Below, piece after piece: positions 1 to 5,400 of a stretch of DNA of 8,692 nt (positions are counted from its first letter, which is position 1; every line of letters begins with the position of its first letter). The notes beneath the pieces are model-generated. The model ran no database searches. It was given only the letters and a program-made list of their open reading frames with translations, and was not told the origin of the DNA. Origin of the DNA: Bacillota bacterium. Its GTDB lineage: Bacteria > Bacillota > Clostridia > Peptostreptococcales > Anaerovoracaceae. The DNA lies in contig JAQSXD010000144.1 of NCBI GenBank assembly GCA_029266295.1, positions 1 through 8,692 on the forward strand, in the 5' to 3' direction. The position numbers were made by a program, and so were the translations under genes.

Positions 1-1
1 T

Positions 2-121
2 TATTGCCTTGATGCGATGGAAGGCTTGATAAAGGGACTAGATGAAAGTGCTGAATACAATGTGATCTCAACTCTTTGGAGTCAGAATGAATGCAAAGTA
101 GTGGTCAAAACTGTAAAGTAA
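2..121 (+). CDS. C-terminal 39 residues of an unidentified protein (5' end outside window)
   Basis: An open frame enters from the left edge and ends at a TAA at 119-121. It encodes 39 residues, starting YCLDAMEGLIKGL and ending KVVVKTVK. The stretch reads as an amphipathic helix (roughly residues 3-14) followed by two beta-like segments. This pattern is reminiscent of the C-terminus of V4R or haem-NO-binding-fold domains, which end in a Cys-containing helix plus paired strands, but the match is too short to rely on. The next gene's ribosome binding site starts 3 nt after the stop, so the two are probably co-transcribed. I do not recognise the protein. That the frame is coding is moderately supported by its plausible composition and by the tight junction. 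Confidence 0.55.
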   Translation, partial: YCLDAMEGLIKGLDESAEYNVISTLWSQNECKVVVKTVK

Positions 122-138
122 ATTAGGAGAATATTCGT

Positions 139-1284
139 ATGCAAGAAAATTATGATCTGTCTATTCGGCGTAATGACTTAGATTGGCTTCGAGTCATTGC
201 TATCCTTGGTGTCTTCCTATATCACTCTGTCCACTTCTTCGATAACGGGGATTGGTCTGTTAAGAATCCTAACACCTACGCTTGGATCGAGCCTACTTTG
301 ATGAATTTTATGGCGGTGTGGATGATGCCGTTAATTTTCCTAATATCAGGGGAAAGTGTTTTCTATGCGGTAAGTAAGACAAAGGCAGTCGAATTTATCC
401 GAGATAAAGTTATGCGGCTGCTCCTTCCGCTTATCGTTGGTATCTTTAGCTTTTCGGCAATGCAGGTTTATCTTGAACGAATCTCACATAGTCAGTTCCA
501 AGGGTCATTTATAGAATTTATTCCACACTATTTTGAGGGTGTTTACATACCGGGCGGTACTGGAAATTTTGCCTTTCATGGAATGCATTTGTGGTATCTA
601 TTGTTTTTATTTATTTTTATTATCGCTTTTATGCCTGTATTCTGGTGGTTGAAAGGAGAAACCGGCAGTATACTTTTACGTCGAGTCGGAGATTTGCTGG
701 CGATACCCGGGTTTCTGGTTTTATTGTTCGTGCCTACCGTTATTATTCAAAACGTTGCTGCCAATGAAGGTTTAGTGATTGGGGGCTGGCGAATGGCACA
801 ATACGCCTGGTTTTTCTTCGCCGGTTATCTGCTATCTTCCCATCAGCAGCTGCGATCACAGATCATTGCGACTCGCTGGATTTGGGCATGTTTATCCTGT
901 GTGGTCATTTTGGGATCGGTTCTTTTACACAAGGGACCTGCCAACCACCCAGATATCTTGGTTTGGCTCGAACTTTTTACCATATTGGGATTTGCCATGA
1001 AGCGACTTGATTTCTCTAATCCGTTCTTGGAATATAGTCGTGAAGCAGTTATGCCATTCTATATTTTGCATCAGAATGTACTCTTTTTAATTGGATTCTT
1101 TATTGTTCAATTGGCTATTTCTGATCCAGCAAAATATATAATAATCGTGGTCGGTACTTTAGTCGTTATCATGGGTATGTACGAGTATCTTGTTCGGAGA
1201 TATAATGCGATTAGAATTCTATTTGGTATGAAATTGATCAGAATAAGTGATCCAGATGGATTGTGCAGGGCTCATGAGGAGTAG
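139..1284 (+). CDS. Integral-membrane acyltransferase, acyltransferase-3 / OpgC-like family
   Basis: This 381-residue polytopic membrane protein probably transfers an acyl group (acetyl, succinyl or similar) to a carbohydrate or other envelope acceptor; the substrate cannot be read from the sequence. The N-terminus carries the family signature: D15-WLR18 leads into the first membrane segment, with His29 at its end (FLYHS). Further family-like positions are Arg93 in RLLLPL, the HLWYL motif at 150-154, and His311 in FYILHQN late in the protein. About ten hydrophobic segments are visible (for example 17-34, 57-73, 94-110, 151-170, 188-204, 219-232, 247-263, 304-323 and 333-348). Length is normal for the family (about 350-400). 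The start is fixed by AGGAGA at 125-130, 8 nt upstream of the ATG. A hydrolase gene follows after 19 nt, which suggests one transcript and possibly a linked acylation/deacylation role. The family call is strong; the glucan-specific OpgC function is not implied. Confidence 0.88.
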   Translation: MQENYDLSIRRNDLDWLRVIAILGVFLYHSVHFFDNGDWSVKNPNTYAWIEPTLMNFMAVWMMPLIFLISGESVFYAVSKTKAVEFIRDKVMRLLLPLIVGIFSFSAMQVYLERISHSQFQGSFIEFIPHYFEGVYIPGGTGNFAFHGMHLWYLLFLFIFIIAFMPVFWWLKGETGSILLRRVGDLLAIPGFLVLLFVPTVIIQNVAANEGLVIGGWRMAQYAWFFFAGYLLSSHQQLRSQIIATRWIWACLSCVVILGSVLLHKGPANHPDILVWLELFTILGFAMKRLDFSNPFLEYSREAVMPFYILHQNVLFLIGFFIVQLAISDPAKYIIIVVGTLVVIMGMYEYLVRRYNAIRILFGMKLIRISDPDGLCRAHEE

Positions 1285-1303
1285 TAGTGGGGAGGATGAT
1301 TAA

Positions 1304-2230
1304 ATGAGTGTTAGGGGAAAACTCTTTCATATCATGTTAAGATATCGACATTTACTGAAAGGTCAATTAAACCCGGAGGTAATTGATAATAGAACATCCA
1401 TTGAAAAGCTTAGACATGATACTGATGCAACTGCTGCAGGATTGGTGAAAAAAATTGAGAATGTTACCTATAGTAAAGCCGACTATAGCAGCATATATGC
1501 TGAATGGGTTGTACCGGAAAAGGCACCAACAGATAAAGTAGTGTTGTATTTTCATGGTGGGGGCTTTGTTATGGGCAATGCAAGGTCTCACAGAAATATT
1601 GTTGGTAATTTCGTAAAGCGGTTGGGCATAAAAGCACTCGTGTTTGATTATCGTCTTGCACCGGAGCATCCGGCTCCCGCTGCTGTTTGCGACGCTGTAG
1701 CAATCTATAAATGGTTACTCGAACAGGGGTATCGTCCAGAAAACATTGCTTTTGCAGGCGATTCGGCAGGTGGGGGAATTGAGCTTGCAGCAATGATTAA
1801 ATGTAAAGATGACGGAATGCAAATGCCAGCTGTCTGCGCTGCATTTTCTCCATGCACAGATATGACATTATCTGGGGATTCTCATATTACTCGTGCGAAA
1901 GCAGACCCTTGTATACCGAAGGGGGCTAATGAAACTTTTCTGAGTTATTATGTAGGTAAGGGTGATCCAAAGCATCCGTATGCATCTCCGTTATTTGGAG
2001 ATTTGTACGGATTGCCTCCTGTTATGATTCAGGTTGGTAATGATGAAACATTAAGGGATGACTCCATCCGTTTTGCAGAGAAAGCAAAACATGCAGGGGT
2101 AGAAGTGAAAATAAAAGTCTGGACAGGGATGTTCCACTGTTTCCCGCTGCTAGCACCAATGTTTCCTGAAGCTACGGAAGCATTAAATGAAACGTGTGTG
2201 TTCTTAAGAGAAAAGTTAAAAATGAAATAG
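1304..2230 (+). CDS. Alpha/beta hydrolase, hormone-sensitive-lipase type esterase
   Basis: This 308-residue protein is predicted to be a carboxylesterase or deacetylase of the HSL (bacterial family IV, alpha/beta-hydrolase-3) group. The oxyanion-hole motif HGGGF is at residues 84-88 and the nucleophile elbow GDSAGG at 152-157 gives Ser154. Asp247 (in GNDETLRDD) and His278 (in GMFHCF) complete the triad. The FDYRLAPEHPAPAA block around 114-128 is also typical of the family. No signal peptide or membrane segment is visible, so it should be cytoplasmic; residues 1-60 form the usual N-terminal cap region. The start has a strong GGGGAGG at 1289-1295, 8 nt before the ATG. It lies 19 nt after the acyltransferase gene, suggesting co-expression, and the partner may supply or modify an acylated substrate. 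Its stop is only 4 nt from the convergent kinase stop. Fold and catalysis are well supported; the natural ester is unknown. Confidence 0.92.
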   Translation: MSVRGKLFHIMLRYRHLLKGQLNPEVIDNRTSIEKLRHDTDATAAGLVKKIENVTYSKADYSSIYAEWVVPEKAPTDKVVLYFHGGGFVMGNARSHRNIVGNFVKRLGIKALVFDYRLAPEHPAPAAVCDAVAIYKWLLEQGYRPENIAFAGDSAGGGIELAAMIKCKDDGMQMPAVCAAFSPCTDMTLSGDSHITRAKADPCIPKGANETFLSYYVGKGDPKHPYASPLFGDLYGLPPVMIQVGNDETLRDDSIRFAEKAKHAGVEVKIKVWTGMFHCFPLLAPMFPEATEALNETCVFLREKLKMK

Positions 2231-2234
2231 GGGA

Positions 2235-3272
2235 TTATTTTCTGGGAAACTCTAATATGAATGTTGTGCCTCGACCTAGAGAACTGTCTACTTGTATGCT
2301 GCCTTGGCAAAGGTCAACGATGCGTTTTACAAGTGAAAGACCAAGACCGTTTCCGTCTGTATTACCTGAGCGGTCCGCCTGATAAAACTTGTCAAATATA
2401 TGTTTTTGCACGTCCGAGGACATGCCTATTCCGGTATCGGAGACGGTAACTTTCAAGTGATTCGAGATGTTTTTCAAACCGATGGAAATTTCACCGTTTT
2501 TCGGAGTAAATTTGATGGCATTTCCTATCACATTGAGCCATATTTGCATCATAAGTTCCGCATTGCCAAAATAATCAGCAAGATCCAGATCGATATTAAA
2601 ATTAATCTTCTTACTGCTCCAGATTGGTTCGAGTAACAGAATCGCCTGGCGTATTTGTTCATCCAAACGAAATTCGTACTTTTTTGTAATAATCTCTTTA
2701 TTTTCCAAATCAGAGATCATCAGGATATTACTGGAGAGCTTTGCGAGCTGTTTTGTGCTTTCAATGATTATTTGTGCACATTCATTTTTCTGCTCATTCG
2801 TTAATTCTGGATTTTGAATAATCGTTGCATAACCTTCAATGGAAGTCAGGGGCGCTTTGAATTCATGTGAAACAGAAACGACAAAATCGCTCCTCAGTGT
2901 CTCGATATTTCCAAGCTCATGAACCATGGTATCGAAATTGGCAGACATTTCATTCAGTTCCGCCACAACACCGTCATAATTTAATTGCCCTCCAAAATTA
3001 CCTTTGGCCACATCCATCATCGCCTTACTGAAAGCAGAAATCGGCTTCAGTACTTTCTTCCCAACCCAGAAATTGACGGCACTGGCAATACAAATGCCCA
3101 TGGCTAGAAGCGTAATCGTGGGAACGATCGGGCTAGGTTCGCCTTTCGAAAGGTAACCCAATTGAACCATGGCGTATGTAATACTGAATAAGATGCCGGA
3201 GCTTGTCAATATAATAAAAAAGACAAATGCAGCGAATGCTGCCCACAAACTTGTAATTTTAAATTTTTTCAT
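2235..3272 (-). CDS. Sensor histidine kinase with HAMP domain and minimal extracytoplasmic loop
   Basis: This 345-residue membrane histidine kinase autophosphorylates on His136 and passes the phosphate to the regulator encoded just upstream. Domains in order are TM1 (about 10-38), a loop of only about 12 residues (39-50, GYLSKGEPSP), TM2 (about 51-70), HAMP (71-122), HisKA dimerisation domain with the H box SHEFKAPLTS (135-144), and HATPase_c. The ATPase domain has the N box at 247-255 (N247, N251), the G1 box DTGIG at 279-283, the F box DKF at 294-296 and the G2 box GNGLGL at 307-312. The H box has Phe-Lys where Leu-Arg/Lys is common, which is a normal variant. All catalytic residues are present. 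The loop is too short for a folded ligand-binding domain, so sensing probably happens in or at the membrane, or through a partner. The start overlaps the regulator stop by 1 nt (TAATG), with AAGGTGG about 10 nt upstream of it, so translation is likely coupled. The efflux operon diverges from this pair and is the obvious candidate target. Confidence 0.95.
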   Translation of the reverse strand: MKKFKITSLWAAFAAFVFFIILTSSGILFSITYAMVQLGYLSKGEPSPIVPTITLLAMGICIASAVNFWVGKKVLKPISAFSKAMMDVAKGNFGGQLNYDGVVAELNEMSANFDTMVHELGNIETLRSDFVVSVSHEFKAPLTSIEGYATIIQNPELTNEQKNECAQIIIESTKQLAKLSSNILMISDLENKEIITKKYEFRLDEQIRQAILLLEPIWSSKKINFNIDLDLADYFGNAELMMQIWLNVIGNAIKFTPKNGEISIGLKNISNHLKVTVSDTGIGMSSDVQKHIFDKFYQADRSGNTDGNGLGLSLVKRIVDLCQGSIQVDSSLGRGTTFILEFPRK

Positions 3273-3943
3273 TAAGATTTCACCACCTTATAGCCAAGAC
3301 CTCTGACCGTAATGATTTCAAAGTCGTCGCAGCCTTTAAAGCGTTCCCGCAAACGATTTATATGTACGTCTACAGTCCGAACATCCGATTCGGAATCCAT
3401 TCCCCAAATTTCGTCCATCAACTGCTGACGGGTAAAAGTCTTGTTCGGATAAGAAATCAGCTTAAAGAGAAGGTTGAACTCTTTAAGCGGAAGTGTTAAA
3501 GACTCATCTCCTTGATTTACTGTTTGGGAATCTAAGTCGATTATCGTTGCTCCGCAGGTAATTTTTCTTTCATTGACCATATTGGCTCTTTTCAGAAGCG
3601 CTCCAATTCTTAAAAGCATTTCATCCCAATTAATTGGCTTTGTCATATAATCATCTGTTCCCAATTGAAATCCCTTCTCCTTATCCTCAAAACTTTCTCT
3701 TGCAGTGATGATTAGTATAGGCATATTATAACCGTTCTCACGCAGAAGTTTTGTTAGTTCAAAGCCGTCCATCTCAGGCATCATGATATCGGTAATGATT
3801 AAATCAATAAATTCTTTATCTAATAATTTGAGAGCTGCATTCCCGCTACTAGCTACAAAAGGGTTGTATTTGTTTATTTTCAGGATGGTTTGATAAAGAT
3901 TCGTTATTTTAGGATCGTCTTCGACAACAAGAATATTAAACAT
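3272..3943 (-). CDS. OmpR/PhoB-type two-component response regulator
   Basis: This 223-residue DNA-binding response regulator is the likely partner of the kinase encoded immediately downstream. The receiver domain (about 1-118) has the acidic pocket E8-D9-D10, the phosphoacceptor Asp52 (in IITDIMMPEMDG), the switch residue Thr80 and Lys102 in TKP. The C-terminal winged helix (about 127-221) shows the OmpR pattern: LTLPLKEFNLL at 149-159, the recognition-helix region DVRTVDVHINRLRERF at 187-202, and the wing hairpin RGLGYKV at 214-220. Length is standard for the subfamily. A GGAGGT at 3949-3954 (minus strand) sits about 5 nt upstream of the ATG. Its promoter must lie in the shared region upstream, where the direct repeats at 3970-4005 are a reasonable candidate for its own binding site. 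That would give autoregulation plus control of the divergent efflux genes. Family assignment is certain; the target genes are inferred. Confidence 0.96.
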   Translation of the reverse strand: MFNILVVEDDPKITNLYQTILKINKYNPFVASSGNAALKLLDKEFIDLIITDIMMPEMDGFELTKLLRENGYNMPILIITARESFEDKEKGFQLGTDDYMTKPINWDEMLLRIGALLKRANMVNERKITCGATIIDLDSQTVNQGDESLTLPLKEFNLLFKLISYPNKTFTRQQLMDEIWGMDSESDVRTVDVHINRLRERFKGCDDFEIITVRGLGYKVVKS

Positions 3944-3969
3944 TTTTTACCTCCATTTAGAGTGATACC

Positions 3970-4005
3970 AAATTTTATATTAAAATTGTAAACTTTATAT
4001 TAACA
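3970..4005. repeat. Pair of 16-bp direct repeats, 20 bp apart; candidate response-regulator operator
   Basis: Positions 3970-3985 and 3990-4005 match at 14 of 16 bases, with the identical core TTTATATTAA at 3974-3983 and 3994-4003. The 20-bp start-to-start spacing places both copies on nearly the same face of the helix. OmpR-family regulators are known to bind direct repeats in helical phase, usually about 10-11 bp apart, so this arrangement would be two turns rather than one. The second copy ends 11-13 nt before the candidate -35 of the efflux operon, a position suited to activation. A caution is that each core read on the minus strand is TTAATATAAA, which also resembles a -10 element, and the region is AT-rich, so chance similarity or duplicated promoter elements are possible. 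Confidence 0.5.
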
Positions 4006-4016
4006 GATGCCTCTAC

Positions 4017-4046
4017 TTGTTTAAATTTTATTAATATGCATATTAT
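4017..4046 (+). promoter_or_regulatory. Candidate sigma-A promoter of the efflux operon with embedded palindrome
   Basis: TTGTTT at 4017-4022 is followed after 18 nt by TATTAT at 4041-4046, which matches the TATAAT consensus at five of six bases; the -35 is weak (three of six). A weak -35 would suit a promoter needing an activator such as the adjacent regulator. The 14-bp perfect palindrome TAATATGCATATTA occupies 4032-4045, covering the spacer and most of the -10. It could be a repressor half-site pair or merely an AT-rich coincidence. The expected transcript start near 4052-4054 would give a leader of about 77 nt before the adaptor ATG. An overlapping alternative -10, TATGAT, lies at 4046-4051. 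Confidence 0.4.
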
Positions 4047-4118
4047 ATGATACTCCAGAAGAAAAAAAGGAAGCATTATTTAAAAAAAAAGGTGCTATAC
4101 CGAAATATTGAAACAATT

Positions 4119-4125
4119 GGAGGAG
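4119..4125 (+). promoter_or_regulatory. Ribosome binding site that fixes the adaptor start
   Basis: GGAGGAG lies 5 nt before the ATG at 4131 and 8 nt before a second in-frame ATG at 4134. It is the only good Shine-Dalgarno match upstream of the adaptor gene. The longest open frame begins at 4047 without any such site and inside the promoter region, so initiation at 4131 or 4134 is preferred. Confidence 0.85.
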
Positions 4126-4130
4126 CTTAT

Positions 4131-5399
4131 ATGATGGACCTTGCAAAGAAGTCGGAAAGAAAATTGGTAGATGCAGAAGATTTAGAAGAAAATAAAAAAA
4201 TCGTCACGGAAAAAATTAACAAAACAGGCTTGGGAAAATTATTGAAACGGAAAAAGGTAATGACCATTGCAACTATTTTGATTGTTGTTACTTTTGCCGG
4301 CTTCAGCGCTCTTGGGGCCAAGAAACCGCCAATGAACATGAATGCTGCTGCCAGCACAGTTACGGTTGAAACTGACGCAGTCAAGCTAACGAATTCAATA
4401 GGGGGACTTACATATAAAGCAAATTTGGAACCTGCTGAGGAAGCTACAATCAGTTGTAATGTCTCCGGACAGGTTACTGAGGTTTTATTCGAGAACGGTG
4501 ACAAAGTAACGCAGGGACAGGTGTTAGCATACATAGATGATACGAATCTGCAGAATCAACTGATGGCTGCTAAATTAGATCTGAACAAACTGCAGATCGA
4601 GCTTGAATCGGCAAAAAACAATTATGACATTGCATCCCAGCTTTATGCAGAAGGTGCATATTCAAAGACGAACTATGATGACTCGATACGTTCGTATAAG
4701 ACTGTTCTGGCTAATGTAGAACTCAAAAAGGTAGATATACAGAATATTACCAATTCATTGAATGATTGTGTCATCAAGTCACCGATCGCAGGTGAGGTCG
4801 ATGAAAAGAATATAACAGTCGGACAATATCTCAATCCTGGAACCGTCATAGGGTCCGTAAAAGATAGCGGAACGATAAAAGCTGAGATTCAGCTGAAGCA
4901 GCAAGATCTGGAAAAGGTATCGGTCGGCCAGGAAGTTACGCTGAAGCTAAACGAAAATGATTCCGAAACGTATAAAGGCGTCGTGGTGACCATAGCGGCT
5001 TCCGCAAACAATCAGACAAGAGTTTTTGACTGCCTGATTAAGATTGTTAATTCTGCCGGTAAATTAAACTCAGGTGTCTTTGGTTATATTGAAATACCCA
5101 ACAAAGATAATAAACAGGTATTGGCCATTCCGATGGAAGCGGTAACCGGCAGCGAAGGGGCTTATTCTGTGTTTCAGTTAGAAGATGGAACTGCACATAA
5201 AACAGCTGTTGAAATCGGAGAGATTGCTGACGAGATGGTTGAAATCAAATCAGGACTTAAAGAAGGAGATACAATCATTACTTCAAATTTAAACTCACTT
5301 CAGGACGGAGATAAAGTGACTGTTGAGGAAGAAAATCCGGCAACAGTTCAGGAGGGTGCGTCGGGGGCCGATGTCCCTGCTGGCGGAGAGGGGGTATAA
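4131..5399 (+). CDS. Efflux RND transporter periplasmic-adaptor-type subunit (HlyD/AcrA membrane fusion protein)
   Basis: This 422-residue adaptor works with the RND permease encoded next. Residues 1-42 are highly charged and predicted cytoplasmic; a single membrane anchor follows at about 43-62, ending LGAKKPP. There is no lipobox cysteine, so it is anchored by this helix rather than by lipid. The exported part shows the adaptor order: first lipoyl half (about 101-139, with GQVTEVLFENGDKVTQGQ), an alpha-hairpin of two roughly 30-residue helices (about 140-210), second lipoyl half (about 213-245, IKSPIAGEVDEKNITVGQ), beta-barrel (about 247-322) and membrane-proximal domain (about 325-400). 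The last 20 residues are an acidic and Ala/Gly-rich tail. Start 4131 is supported by GGAGGAG at 4119-4125; 4134 is an equal alternative. The gene ends 1 nt before the permease ATG, implying coupled translation. The 42-residue cytoplasmic extension is longer than in AcrA-type adaptors. Confidence 0.93.
   Translation: MMDLAKKSERKLVDAEDLEENKKIVTEKINKTGLGKLLKRKKVMTIATILIVVTFAGFSALGAKKPPMNMNAAASTVTVETDAVKLTNSIGGLTYKANLEPAEEATISCNVSGQVTEVLFENGDKVTQGQVLAYIDDTNLQNQLMAAKLDLNKLQIELESAKNNYDIASQLYAEGAYSKTNYDDSIRSYKTVLANVELKKVDIQNITNSLNDCVIKSPIAGEVDEKNITVGQYLNPGTVIGSVKDSGTIKAEIQLKQQDLEKVSVGQEVTLKLNENDSETYKGVVVTIAASANNQTRVFDCLIKIVNSAGKLNSGVFGYIEIPNKDNKQVLAIPMEAVTGSEGAYSVFQLEDGTAHKTAVEIGEIADEMVEIKSGLKEGDTIITSNLNSLQDGDKVTVEEENPATVQEGASGADVPAGGEGV
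5388..5394 (+). promoter_or_regulatory. Ribosome binding site that fixes the RND permease start
   Basis: GAGGGGG at the very end of the adaptor gene lies 6 nt before the ATG at 5401. The open frame extends upstream to an ATG at 5323, but that extension overlaps the adaptor in another frame and is very basic. The protein beginning at 5401 has the classical RND N-terminus MFITDISLKRPVFA. Confidence 0.85.
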
Positions 5400-5400
5400 T

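Larger units (their letters stand above)
3944..4130. promoter_or_regulatory. Divergent control region between the two-component and efflux operons
   Basis: This 187-bp, very AT-rich region must carry the start signals of both divergent transcripts. Reading left to right it holds the regulator's ribosome binding site (3949-3954), two direct repeats (3970-4005), a candidate plus-strand -35/-10 with an overlapping palindrome (4017-4046), A-tracts at 4062-4068 and 4082-4090, and the adaptor's ribosome binding site (4119-4125). For the minus strand no single promoter stands out. TTTAAA followed after 17 nt by TAATAT (4023-3995 region) is possible, and so is a TATAAA at 3979-3974 with a poor -35. 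A weak alternative plus-strand extended -10, TGCTATACC, lies at 4093-4101. The plus-strand open frame reaches back into this region to 4047, but nothing there supports translation initiation. Confidence 0.7.

Noticed and set aside
2231..2260. Bidirectional terminator between the convergent genes
   Set aside because: The gap is 4 nt, and I could not find a GC-rich inverted repeat followed by a T-run on either strand nearby.
2400..2636. Small plus-strand open frames opposite the kinase's ATPase domain
   Set aside because: The minus strand has every kinase motif in order, and these frames give no recognisable protein.
4052..4118. Riboswitch or attenuator in the efflux leader
   Set aside because: The leader is short, A-rich and without paired GC stems; no known riboswitch core could be recognised.
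4047..4130. Upstream extension of the adaptor by 28 residues (start at 4047)
   Set aside because: No ribosome binding site precedes 4047, the stretch overlaps the likely promoter and A-tracts, and its Lys-rich translation is what A-runs give. GGAGGAG at 4119-4125 points to 4131 or 4134.
5323..5400. Upstream extension of the RND permease by 26 residues (start at 5323)
   Set aside because: It lies inside the adaptor gene in another frame, has an Arg-rich non-family sequence, and the family-typical N-terminus with a good ribosome binding site begins at 5401.
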